From Eubacterium sp. UBA3782 (GTDB lineage Bacteria > Bacillota > Clostridia > Lachnospirales > Lachnospiraceae): DNA of 64,000 nucleotides. The stretch spans positions 26,636 to 90,635 of the forward strand of contig DFFG01000047.1 in the NCBI GenBank assembly GCA_002368795.1, written 5' to 3'. Of this stretch, positions 18,157-26,585 are shown in pieces. The translations under genes were made by a program, and so were the position numbers. Numbering within the stretch: position 1 is the stretch's first letter; the number at the start of each line of letters is the position of its first letter. The notes under the pieces are model-generated. The model made no database searches. It was not told the DNA's origin and saw only the letters and a program-made list of their open reading frames with translations.

Positions 18157-19986
18157 ATGGGCGATCATGCAAATACACCGGAAAACAGAATATGGATCCC
18201 GGATGAGGAGTACGCCCGGTGGCTTAGGGAGATGTACCCGCGGCTGCTGCAGCAGGAGCTGACCAGCAGCGGCAGTCCAAAGGATGTCCGTTTTCTGATG
18301 ATCGATGCCGCAGCAAAGAAAAGCATAGCGGCATCCGGAAGTCTGGAGCGGGAGCTGCAAGGCCAGACCTGGCCTGAATGGCGGCTGTACCGTAAGGGGC
18401 TGGAAGAGAGATCCGGGCATGTGGCCGGAGATAAACCGGATAAAAGAATACAGGATGTCCGGGCGGAGCAGAGCACCTGGATGAAGGATCTGGCAGGTGC
18501 CGCACTGGAGGATGCGAAAGCGTGCGGGAGCAGACCGGTCTATATCGGATTTGCCGGACCGGACTGTCGTCTGGAGCCGGAGATGCTGCAGGCTCTTGCC
18601 GCGTATCTGACCCGCTGCGGGGAAAATCTGCCGGAGGTGCTTTACACAGATTCCGATCTTATCATGACGGAAGGGGACAGGGAGTATTATGCATCACCCT
18701 CCTTCCGGCCGGAATTCTCACCGGACCTTCTGCGAAGCCTGAATTATATCGGCGGTCTTGCATTTTTCTCTGCAGACCTGATGCAGGAGCTTTTGAGTGA
18801 TGGATCCGTTTCCTGGGATGCGGCATGGGAGCTTTGTCTGTATGATCTTCTGCTTCATGCGGCAGAGAAAACCGAACGCTTTGGCCATCTGGCCCTTCCC
18901 CTGTATCACAGGAGTCCGGAAGCGGCCGATACACATTCCGAGGTCAGCGATGCCGGTGCGGACTGCGTCCGGACCCATCTTTCCAGACTTGGGATCACCG
19001 CTGATGTGAATGTGGATCCGGAGCATCCGGTGCTGCATGCGGCCTATCCGGTGGATGCAGGATCGGGGAAGGTATCCATCATCGTGCCGAATAAGGACCA
19101 TGTGGAGGATCTAAAGACCTGCATGGATTCCATCGACCGGCAGTCACTCTGGCGTGATCTGGAATGGATCATCGTTGAGAACAATAGCACACAGCCGGAG
19201 ACCTTCCGTTATTATGAGGAGATCAGTACCCGCGCGGATGTACAGGTACTGCATTACCAGGGAGACTTCAACTACTCCAGGCTGAACAACCTGGGCGCGT
19301 CAAAGGCGCGTGGCGAGTATCTGTTGCTCCTGAACAACGACACCGAGATGATCCGTCCGGACAGCATTAAAGAGATGCTGGGCCTGTGCAGGCGCAGGGA
19401 TGTCGGGATCGCAGGGGCAAAGCTGCTCTATCCGGACCGGACAGTGCAGCATGCCGGTGTTGTGCTTGGCCCCGGCGGGATCGCTGCCCATGCTTTTGCC
19501 GGAGCCCCGGCAGATGCAGAGGGGTATGAGATGCGCATCGCTGCCATTCAGGATCTGAGCCTTGTGACGGCAGCCTGTCTGATGGTGCCAAAAACCGTGT
19601 ACGATGCGGTGGGCGGATTCACTGAGAAGCTGGCCGTTGCCTTTAATGATGTGGACTTTTGTCTGAAGGTCAGACAGACCGGAAAACGTGTGGTGTACAC
19701 CCCCTATTCCTGCTTCTGGCATTATGAGTCAAAATCCAGAGGGGCAGATGATACACCGGAGAAAGCGGCGCGGTTTGAGAGGGAGGTCTACACCTTCTGG
19801 GATGACTGGCGTCCCGTGCTGGATCAGGGCGATCCCTATTACAGCAGAAACCTGACACTGGAGGTTCCGCCTTACCGGTGCAGATTTGTGCCGGCTCCGG
19901 AAAAACTCTCCTGGAAGGCAAGGATCAGACAAAAACTTGCTGCAGTGTATCACAGAGCAAAACAGCGGCTGCATGCCGGCCGGTAA
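18157..19986 (+). CDS. GT2 glycosyltransferase, C-terminal domain intact, first domain degenerate
   Basis: A 609-residue paralogue of the enzyme just upstream. The C-terminal GT2 (from about residue 307, VSIIVPNKDHVEDL) keeps VENNST, LLLNNDTEM, the DFCLKV segment and the HYESKSRG motif. The N-terminal half still aligns in its later part (VLYTDSDLIM, FSPDLLRSLNYI), but the Rossmann start is missing and the donor-site acidic motif has become AGPDC. The first domain is therefore probably non-catalytic and may have a structural role. Both paralogues precede wzm/wzt and likely build the same polymer. Confidence 0.85.
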   Translation: MGDHANTPENRIWIPDEEYARWLREMYPRLLQQELTSSGSPKDVRFLMIDAAAKKSIAASGSLERELQGQTWPEWRLYRKGLEERSGHVAGDKPDKRIQDVRAEQSTWMKDLAGAALEDAKACGSRPVYIGFAGPDCRLEPEMLQALAAYLTRCGENLPEVLYTDSDLIMTEGDREYYASPSFRPEFSPDLLRSLNYIGGLAFFSADLMQELLSDGSVSWDAAWELCLYDLLLHAAEKTERFGHLALPLYHRSPEAADTHSEVSDAGADCVRTHLSRLGITADVNVDPEHPVLHAAYPVDAGSGKVSIIVPNKDHVEDLKTCMDSIDRQSLWRDLEWIIVENNSTQPETFRYYEEISTRADVQVLHYQGDFNYSRLNNLGASKARGEYLLLLNNDTEMIRPDSIKEMLGLCRRRDVGIAGAKLLYPDRTVQHAGVVLGPGGIAAHAFAGAPADAEGYEMRIAAIQDLSLVTAACLMVPKTVYDAVGGFTEKLAVAFNDVDFCLKVRQTGKRVVYTPYSCFWHYESKSRGADDTPEKAARFEREVYTFWDDWRPVLDQGDPYYSRNLTLEVPPYRCRFVPAPEKLSWKARIRQKLAAVYHRAKQRLHAGR

Positions 19987-20085
19987 TGCTCCCGGAAAAA
20001 GAGGACAGGCATAAAGCTTCCGGGGATCTTTATTTCCTGCAGGATGCTGCCTGTTAAGTACAAGACGAAACGATCGGAAACGCAT

Positions 20086-20922
20086 ATGACAGAAAACAGA
20101 AAGCCGGCAGCCCTGGCGCTGCCGCAGAGTATCTATAAAAACCGAAGACTGGTCGCCAACCTGGCGAAAAATGATTTCCATGCCAAGTTTGCCGGCTCGT
20201 ATCTTGGCATTATCTGGGCATTTGTGCAGCCGGTCATCACGGTGCTGCTGTACTGGTTCGTCTTTGAGAAGGCGCTCCATGCAGGGACCCAGCAGACGAA
20301 GGCGGGCATCACCGTCCCCTACGTCCTGTGGCTGATGGCGGGTCTGATCCCATGGTTCTATTTCCAGGATGTGCTGAACAACGGCACGAATGTGCTGGTG
20401 GAGTACAGCTATCTGGTCAAGAAGGTCGTGTTTGACGTCAGCCTTCTGCCGGTGGTCAAAGTCATATCCGCCATATTTGTGCACCTGTTCTTCGTCGCCT
20501 TTATGCTGGTCATCTATTGTTTTTACGGCATGTGGCCGGATGTCTATACGATCCAGCTTGTGTACTATTCACTGGCGATGATCCTTATGGCCATGTCGCT
20601 CATCTACCTGACCAGTGCGCTGGTGGTCTTTTTCCGGGACCTGTCCCAGATCGTGGGTATCATGCTGCAGGTCCTGGTATGGATGACGCCGATCATGTGG
20701 AATGCAGAGGGCATGCAGCTTGGCAGCGTGATGATGTTTATCCTGAAGCTGAACCCGATGTTCTACATTGTTCAGGGGTACCGGGACTCCCTGATCTCAA
20801 AGATCTGGTTTTTCGAGCGGCCGGGAATAACGATATACTTCTGGCTGTTTACGCTGGCCGTCTATATCCTCGGCACCTCCGTATTCCGCAGGCTCCGGGT
20901 ACACTTTGCAGACGTATTGTGA
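20086..20922 (+). CDS. wzm: ABC polysaccharide exporter permease Wzm
   Basis: Wzm is the membrane half of the exporter that moves finished lipid-linked polysaccharide across the membrane. The 278-residue protein shows the family start LPQSIYKNRRL...NDFHAKFAGSYLGIIWAF, the amphipathic interface helix and six hydrophobic segments. I chose ATG 20086 because homologues begin close to this point; an in-frame ATG at 20044 would add 14 basic residues. wzt follows after 12 bases. This is the ABC2 type used for polymers made to full length inside the cell. Confidence 0.92.
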   Translation: MTENRKPAALALPQSIYKNRRLVANLAKNDFHAKFAGSYLGIIWAFVQPVITVLLYWFVFEKALHAGTQQTKAGITVPYVLWLMAGLIPWFYFQDVLNNGTNVLVEYSYLVKKVVFDVSLLPVVKVISAIFVHLFFVAFMLVIYCFYGMWPDVYTIQLVYYSLAMILMAMSLIYLTSALVVFFRDLSQIVGIMLQVLVWMTPIMWNAEGMQLGSVMMFILKLNPMFYIVQGYRDSLISKIWFFERPGITIYFWLFTLAVYILGTSVFRRLRVHFADVL

Positions 20923-20934
20923 TAAAGGAAGACT

Positions 20935-22236
20935 ATGGCAGAACAACAGACAAAAATGCTTGCTGATGAGGCGGCGATCCGCGTAAATAATGTCAGCAAG
21001 CTGTATAAATTATATGACCGGAACCGGGACAGGATCCGGGATGCGCTGGGACTGACCAGAAAGAAGCTCTACCATGAGCATTATGCGCTCCATCATCTTG
21101 ATTTCGAGGTGAAAAAAGGGGAAACAGTCGGCATCATCGGCACCAACGGCGCAGGAAAATCCACGATCCTGAAGATCATTACCGGAGTGCTCTCGCCGAC
21201 GGAGGGCAGCGTGGAGATCAACGGCAGGATATCCGCTCTGCTGGAGCTTGGCGCCGGCTTTAACATGGAGTATACCGGCATCGAGAATATCTACCTGAAC
21301 GGGACCATGAGCGGCTTTACCCGGGAGGAGATCGATGCGCGCGTTCCTGCCATCCTGGAGTTTGCCGATATCGGTGAGTTTGTCAATCAGCCGGTAAAGA
21401 CCTATTCCAGCGGCATGTTTGTGCGCCTGGCGTTTGCCGTGGCGATCAATATCGATCCGGAGATCCTGATCGTGGATGAGGCGCTGTCGGTGGGAGATGT
21501 CTTCTTCCAGACGAAGTGCTATCATAAATTTGACGAGTTCAAGGAACAGGGCCGGACGATCCTCTTTGTCAGCCATGACATGAGCAGCATCTCCCAGTAC
21601 TGTGACCGGGTCATCCTCCTGGATCACGGGCGTATGTACGCCGAGGGAACCCCAAAGGAGATGATCAGTCTGTACAAGCGTCTGATGGTCGGCCAGGCCG
21701 GGCAGGATGCCAGGGAACGGGCCGCAGGAAGCGCCGGCAGTCAGGGGTCGTCTGAACTGTGGAAAAGTCACTATGAGATCAACCCGGAAGCTGACGTTTA
21801 CGGGGACGGGCGCGCTGACATCATCGATTTTGCCGTGGAGGATGAAAATGGCATGCTGACCTCCACCATCGAAAAGGGCACCAGATTCACTGTGCGCTCA
21901 AAGGTCCGGTTCAACACCGTGATCCGCGATCCGATCTTTACCTGTTCCTTCAAGGATCTGAAGGGGGTCACGATCACCGGAACAAACAGCATGATCGAGC
22001 GGTTTGATATCGGGCAGGCGTCCCCAGGGGAGGTCTATGTGGCATCCTTTGAGCAGGTGATGAGTCTGCAGGGCGGAAGCTATCTTTTGTCCATTAGCTG
22101 CACTGGCTATGAAGGGGATGACTTTGTGGTATACAACCGGCTGTATGATATCATCAGCATATCGGTGATATCGGACAAGAATACCGTGGGCTTTTATGAC
22201 ATGGATTCTGAGGTGACCGTCCGAAAAGAAGAGTGA
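20935..22236 (+). CDS. wzt: ABC polysaccharide exporter ATPase Wzt with C-terminal carbohydrate domain
   Basis: Wzt supplies energy for Wzm. The nucleotide-binding domain (about residues 15-255) has Walker A GTNGAGKST, signature YSSGM, Walker B ILIVDEALSVGD and H-loop FVSHD. After a linker comes a domain of about 160 residues (YGDGRADIIDFAV to the end) matching the Wzt C-terminal beta sandwich, which in known systems reads the modified end of the polymer. Such Wzt proteins usually work with a chain-capping enzyme; the kinase-like protein at 14606 is the local candidate. Start ATG has an AAAGGAAG site. Confidence 0.94.
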   Translation: MAEQQTKMLADEAAIRVNNVSKLYKLYDRNRDRIRDALGLTRKKLYHEHYALHHLDFEVKKGETVGIIGTNGAGKSTILKIITGVLSPTEGSVEINGRISALLELGAGFNMEYTGIENIYLNGTMSGFTREEIDARVPAILEFADIGEFVNQPVKTYSSGMFVRLAFAVAINIDPEILIVDEALSVGDVFFQTKCYHKFDEFKEQGRTILFVSHDMSSISQYCDRVILLDHGRMYAEGTPKEMISLYKRLMVGQAGQDARERAAGSAGSQGSSELWKSHYEINPEADVYGDGRADIIDFAVEDENGMLTSTIEKGTRFTVRSKVRFNTVIRDPIFTCSFKDLKGVTITGTNSMIERFDIGQASPGEVYVASFEQVMSLQGGSYLLSISCTGYEGDDFVVYNRLYDIISISVISDKNTVGFYDMDSEVTVRKEE

Positions 22237-22264
22237 CAAAACGCCGGTTTTGTGATAATCTCTG

Positions 22265-22292
22265 CTGACAGACAGGAATATGATTTTATAGT
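22265..22292 (+). promoter_or_regulatory. Candidate promoter of the first L,D-transpeptidase
   Basis: CTGACA (22265-22270), 16-base spacer, TATAGT (22287-22292), each one mismatch from consensus, about 45 bases ahead of the ATG. A short hairpin (ACAAAAC/GTTTTGT, 22237-22254) right after wzt has no T-run and is at most a weak terminator. Confidence 0.5.
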
Positions 22293-22337
22293 AATCGTAC
22301 GTTTCATTTACGGAAGAAAGAAGAGAGGAGAATTCTT

Positions 22338-24665
22338 ATGCGCCGACACAGAATATGGATCATTGCCGCGCTTATCCTCACATTGGTTATGACAGCTGTG
22401 CCCGCATTTGCTGAGGAATTGTTGTTTGCCGGTACGCCGGCAGCCGCCGATGAAAGCGGAACAGAGACAGCGGCCATGGCAGAAACAGGGGTTGCAGCAG
22501 GTGAAGAGGTTCTGCCTTCCGGAGAGGCAGGCCAGCCGCAGGAAACTACGGTGACCGATCCGGCGGCAGGGGAGACGACCGATCCGGGGACGCAGGATGG
22601 CGCAGGTACGCAGGGCGGCGGTGAGGCCGGGTCTGATGAAGGCAGTACGCCGGCAGATCCTGCGGTGATCCCGGGCGGTTCCGGAACGGATGAAGTACCT
22701 GGAGAAGAGAATCCTGCAGAGGAAGGCACTCTGCCCGCCGGTGAGATCAGCGAAGAAACCGTGATCCCGGGTGAGGAGAGCTCTGCAGATCCTGCGGCTG
22801 CCGGCGAAGAAGAGACTCCTTCCGAGGAAGAAACGGAAGAGGAGGAGAAAGAGCCTGTTCCGCCTTCCGTCTTTTATCGTACTCGTCTGACTACCGGCGC
22901 CTGGAGCAAAAACAAAAAGGATGGGGCTCAGGCAGGAACTGTCAGTGCAGGCATGGCCATCAATCGTCTCCGAATCCGCATCGAGGGAGATGCTGATCTG
23001 GGTGTCACTTATCAGGTGAAGATAAACGGCAAAGGCTGGCAGGATTATACTGCAGACAACACCATCACCGGTATCGCCTCTGCCTCTCGTCATGTGGAAG
23101 CGATCAGGGTATCTCTTACCGGATCAGATGCAGATAAATACGATGTATACTATTGTACCTATGTTAGCGGCCTTGGCTGGCTTGGCTGGGCAAAGAACGG
23201 TGCCAAAGCCGGAAGTGAGGGCTATGAGTATGCAGTAAGTGCTATCGCCGTAAAACTAGTTCCGAAGGGTGAAGCGGCACCTGCAGCAAAGGGAAGCACC
23301 ACAGCGCCCACAAAATCCCGGGCAGCTTCGATCAAGTACACCACCTACATGAACGGTGTCGGTTGGAAAGATTATTCCTACAATGGGTCCTATTCCGGGA
23401 AGACGACTGCAAGGCTGGAAGGGATTAAGGTCGTGGTGGATGGCGCAGCAGATCTTGGCATCTCCTATGCTGCCCATGTCGAGGGATCTGCCTGGCCTGC
23501 CTGGTCCAGTGATGGTACGGTAAGCGGCGCGGTCGGAAAAGGAAAGAAGATCAACATTTTCCGTGCGAAGCTGACCGGCGCGGATGCATCCAAATATGAT
23601 CTCTACTACAGTGTATATGTACAGCGGGTCGGCTGGATGAACTGGACGAAAAATGGAAGTTATGCCGGAACCAGCAATTATAATCTGGAGATCCGGGCGA
23701 TCCGGATGAAGATTCTGAAGAAGGGGGCGGCTGCGCCCGCCCAGGCCGGGGAGACCTCACTGGCCTATATGAAAGGGGATCCGTCCATCCTCTCTTACCG
23801 GGTAAGAATCAAGGGAAAGGGCTGGCCTGCTGCAGTTTCCGGCGGAAAGACGGCTGGCGCTACAGGCAGCGGCTATATCATCGAAGGCTTTAAGGCCGCT
23901 CTTGTAAACCAGCCTTATGCGGGAAGCATTCAGTATCGTGCGTACCTGGCCAATACCGAATGGACAGGTCTGTATGCTGACAATGCCATTGCCGGAGGTT
24001 CTGGCAAGAGGGTAGAGGCCGTCCGGCTCCGGCTTACCGGGGAGATGGCGGACTATTATGATCTCTATTACCGGGTCCATGTGGAGAATTTCGGCTGGAC
24101 GGGATGGGCTTCCAACTATGCCCGCTGCGGAAGCATTGGTTATGGATACCGGATCGATGCCATGGAGATCTCCATCCGCCATAAGCTGACAGGAGCGCCA
24201 GGAGGTACGGGCAACCAGCTTTTTAACGGTACGACCATCGCAGGAAAGATGCTGGCTGTCGCTCAGGGCTATGGCAGCAATACCGGGTATATCATTCTGG
24301 TGAACCGCAGCACCCACACAGTCCTTCTGTGTACAGGATCCAGAGGCAACTGGAAACAGAAATACTTTTGGCAGTGCGGCGATGGCGCACCGGAGACGCC
24401 AACTGTAGAGGGTGTCTTTAGTACAGCATACAAGACCCTTTATTTTGGCCATCCGGGTGAATACCGCTGCTGGTATGCGACACAGTTCTATGGAGATTAT
24501 CTCCTGCATTCCATAAAGTACTATGATGAGGGCTCACCAGCCCACGTCCTTGACGGAAGGCTTGGTATGGGCGTGTCCCAGGGCTGTGTACGGCTGAAAC
24601 TCGAAAACGCAAAGTGGATCTACGACAACATTCCCACCGGAACGACCGTAGTCGTATATCATTGA
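22338..24665 (+). CDS. Secreted L,D-transpeptidase (YkuD) with nine ChW repeats
   Basis: A 775-residue exported enzyme that should cross-link peptidoglycan stem peptides or attach groups to them. A signal peptide (residues 1-29, ending PAFAEE) is followed by about 145 acidic, Gly/Glu/Pro-rich residues. Next come three super-repeats of about 149 residues (22864-24204), each made of three ChW units of the form Y..V...GW..W...G..AG.....EAI...L. The C-terminal YkuD domain ends with the catalytic motif SQGCVR (C750) about 25 residues before the end. A partner with the same plan lies at 28810. The repeats probably bind a wall carbohydrate. Confidence 0.92.
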   Translation: MRRHRIWIIAALILTLVMTAVPAFAEELLFAGTPAAADESGTETAAMAETGVAAGEEVLPSGEAGQPQETTVTDPAAGETTDPGTQDGAGTQGGGEAGSDEGSTPADPAVIPGGSGTDEVPGEENPAEEGTLPAGEISEETVIPGEESSADPAAAGEEETPSEEETEEEEKEPVPPSVFYRTRLTTGAWSKNKKDGAQAGTVSAGMAINRLRIRIEGDADLGVTYQVKINGKGWQDYTADNTITGIASASRHVEAIRVSLTGSDADKYDVYYCTYVSGLGWLGWAKNGAKAGSEGYEYAVSAIAVKLVPKGEAAPAAKGSTTAPTKSRAASIKYTTYMNGVGWKDYSYNGSYSGKTTARLEGIKVVVDGAADLGISYAAHVEGSAWPAWSSDGTVSGAVGKGKKINIFRAKLTGADASKYDLYYSVYVQRVGWMNWTKNGSYAGTSNYNLEIRAIRMKILKKGAAAPAQAGETSLAYMKGDPSILSYRVRIKGKGWPAAVSGGKTAGATGSGYIIEGFKAALVNQPYAGSIQYRAYLANTEWTGLYADNAIAGGSGKRVEAVRLRLTGEMADYYDLYYRVHVENFGWTGWASNYARCGSIGYGYRIDAMEISIRHKLTGAPGGTGNQLFNGTTIAGKMLAVAQGYGSNTGYIILVNRSTHTVLLCTGSRGNWKQKYFWQCGDGAPETPTVEGVFSTAYKTLYFGHPGEYRCWYATQFYGDYLLHSIKYYDEGSPAHVLDGRLGMGVSQGCVRLKLENAKWIYDNIPTGTTVVVYH
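22864..24204 (+). repeat. Three ChW super-repeats (nine units) in the first L,D-transpeptidase
   Basis: Three protein-level repeats of about 149 residues. In each, unit 1 starts after a Y-R/T-like strand, unit 2 opens DLGxxY (repeats 1 and 2) or QPYAGSIQY (repeat 3), and unit 3 contains YD.YY..YV..GW..W and ends KKGxxAPA. The DNA copies have diverged; this is not a recent tandem duplication. Confidence 0.88.
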
Positions 24666-24686
24666 TCATGCGGGGCAGATGTTTAA

Positions 24687-25817
24687 ATGATTGATTTTAA
24701 CAAAGCACCTTATGTCGGAACAGAAATTGAATACATGCGCCAGGCCGCAGAATCTCACAAGATCTGCGGCGATGGCCGTTTTACAAAGCAATGCAGCCGG
24801 TGGATCGAGGAACGCTTCCTGGCGCAGAAGGCTTTCCTGACCACCAGCGGCACCACTGCACTGGACATGGCAGCTCTGCTGTGCGGTCTGGAGGAGGGGG
24901 ATGAGGTGATCCTGCCCAGCTTTACCTTTTCCAGTACGGCCACATCGGCTGTTCTGTGCAAGGCACGGCTGGTATTTGTGGATATCCGGCCGGACACCAT
25001 GAATATCGACGAAAACCGGATCGAGGAGGCAATCACAGACCGCACAAAAGCGATCTTTGTGGTCCACTATGCCGGTGTCAGCTGCGAGATGGACACCATC
25101 ATGGATATCGCGAAGCGCCACGGTCTGCTGGTTGTGGAGGATGCTGCCCAGGGTATCATGAGCACCTATAAGGGACGTCCTCTTGGCACGATCGGAGATT
25201 TTGGCTGTTATTCCTTCCACGAGACCAAAAACTTCTCCATGGGTGAAGGCGGCGCTATTCTGCTTAAGCACGAAAAAGACAACGAGAGAGCGGAGATCCT
25301 CAGAGAGAAGGGAACAAACCGTTCCCGGTTTTTCCGCGGCCAGGTGGATAAGTATACCTGGGTCGATTTTGGGGACAGCTATCTGCCGAGCGAGCTGAAT
25401 GCGGCATACCTGTGGGCACAGCTGGAGAAGGCCGATGAGATCACGGCAGACCGTCTGCATACCTGGAACAGCTACCATGACGCGTTTCGGGAGCTTAAGG
25501 AGCAGGGGCTTGTCGAGCTTCCCTTCATACCGGAGGATATCGTCCACAATGCGCATATGTACTATCTGAAGCTTCGCGACCTTGAGCAGCGGACCGATTT
25601 CATCACTTACATGAAGGAGCAGGGCGTGATGACCCCGTTCCATTACATTCCTCTGCATTCTGCCCCGGCAGGTCTGCGGTTTGGCCGTTTCCACGGCGAG
25701 GACAGGTGGACCACGAAAGAAAGCGAGCGTCTCGTGCGGCTTCCGCTGTATTACGGGATGAGTGAGCAGGACAGAGAGCATGTGATCGAGAGCGTTATCT
25801 CTTATTTCAGAAAGTAA
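24687..25817 (+). CDS. wecE: dTDP-4-amino-4,6-dideoxygalactose transaminase WecE/RffA
   Basis: WecE transfers an amino group from glutamate to dTDP-4-keto-6-deoxyglucose, giving dTDP-Fuc4N. The match to E. coli WecE is strong along the whole 376 residues: CGDGRFT, TSGTTALDMAALL, DEVILPSFTF, VDIRPDTMNID, VEDAAQG, and SFHETKNF with the PLP lysine at K181, then EKGTNRSRFFRGQVDKYTW. The substrate is supplied by RmlA and RmlB here. It is followed by two small flippase-like proteins and a GT-C-like protein, which suggests the amino sugar is moved out and added outside the membrane (inference). Confidence 0.95.
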   Translation: MIDFNKAPYVGTEIEYMRQAAESHKICGDGRFTKQCSRWIEERFLAQKAFLTTSGTTALDMAALLCGLEEGDEVILPSFTFSSTATSAVLCKARLVFVDIRPDTMNIDENRIEEAITDRTKAIFVVHYAGVSCEMDTIMDIAKRHGLLVVEDAAQGIMSTYKGRPLGTIGDFGCYSFHETKNFSMGEGGAILLKHEKDNERAEILREKGTNRSRFFRGQVDKYTWVDFGDSYLPSELNAAYLWAQLEKADEITADRLHTWNSYHDAFRELKEQGLVELPFIPEDIVHNAHMYYLKLRDLEQRTDFITYMKEQGVMTPFHYIPLHSAPAGLRFGRFHGEDRWTTKESERLVRLPLYYGMSEQDREHVIESVISYFRK

Positions 25818-25829
25818 GGCAGGCAGACA

Positions 25830-26192
25830 TTGAAAAAAGGAACACTGCGCTGGTTTCTCGTACTGCAGGTGGCATTGCTGATCTATTCCACTTGCAGTAT
25901 TTTTAACAAACTTGCATCGGGAGAGGCTTTCTTAAGCCCGCGGTTTATTCTGTTTTACGGCGGCGTGATCGTCGTTCTTGGGACCTATGCGATCCTGTGG
26001 CAGCAGGTGATCAAGCATATGCCCATGACGACTGCATATGCCAACAAAGGTATCGCCGTTGTCTGGGGCATGGTCTTCGGAGCACTGATCTTCGGGGAGA
26101 CGATCACACCCAGGCAGATCCTGGGTGCGGCAGTTGTCATCGCAGGGGTCATCCTGTATGTTCTGGCGGACAGGGAGGTGACGGAAAAATGA
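25830..26192 (+). CDS. Small DMT/EamA-type membrane protein (ArnE/F-like), first of a pair
   Basis: A 120-residue protein with four hydrophobic segments, the size of one SMR/ArnE subunit. The C-terminal half has the EamA-type pattern (GIAVVWGMVFGALIFGE..TPRQILGAAVVIAGV). The start is a TTG with an AAGGCAGG site; no in-frame ATG precedes the first helix. Its stop overlaps the ATG of the next small protein (ATGA), so the two are made together and probably form a heterodimer. In Gram-negative bacteria ArnE/F flips undecaprenyl-phosphate-aminoarabinose; a similar job for a WecE-derived sugar is inferred. Confidence 0.8.
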   Translation: MKKGTLRWFLVLQVALLIYSTCSIFNKLASGEAFLSPRFILFYGGVIVVLGTYAILWQQVIKHMPMTTAYANKGIAVVWGMVFGALIFGETITPRQILGAAVVIAGVILYVLADREVTEK

Positions 26193-26533
26193 TCAAGGTA
26201 CTGCCCTATGTACTGATCTACCTTACGGGAGTTCTTCTGTCCGCGTTTTCCCAGGTGCTTCTGAAAAAGGAAGCGATGCGGGAGCATGCCGGTTTTCTTC
26301 AGGAGTATCTGAACCCTTCGGTGATCATCAGCTATATGATCTTCTTTGGCTGTACATTTCTGTCCATGCTGGCCTACCGGGGGATCCCCATGAACTGGGG
26401 ACCGGTTCTGGAATCCTCGGGGTATCTTTTTGTTACCGTGCTGGGCGCGCTGTTTCTAAATGAAAAGGTCACCGGGAAGAAGGCAGCAGCGCTTGCGGTC
26501 ATTGTCGCAGGCATTCTGATCTATGCACTTTAA
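26189..26533 (+). CDS. Small DMT/EamA-type membrane protein (ArnE/F-like), second of a pair
   Basis: A 114-residue protein with four hydrophobic segments, beginning MIKVLPYVLIYL and including the ALFLNEKVTGKKAAAL pattern near its end. I place the start at ATG 26189, which overlaps the upstream stop and has GGAGGTGA before it; the open frame extends further upstream but that part reads as a shadow of the first gene. The pair-wise arrangement of two single-unit DMT proteins matches ArnE/ArnF or paired SMR flippases. Substrate unknown. Confidence 0.8.
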   Translation: MIKVLPYVLIYLTGVLLSAFSQVLLKKEAMREHAGFLQEYLNPSVIISYMIFFGCTFLSMLAYRGIPMNWGPVLESSGYLFVTVLGALFLNEKVTGKKAAALAVIVAGILIYAL

Positions 26534-26585
26534 GGGCATGCAGAAGCAGCGGATGGACAGCGGCCAAACAGGGAGGCAGATCAGA

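Noticed and set aside
25997..26188. N-terminal extension of the second small DMT protein
   Set aside because: The extension is the out-of-frame reading of the first DMT gene; ATG 26189 has a strong GGAGG site and an ATGA overlap.
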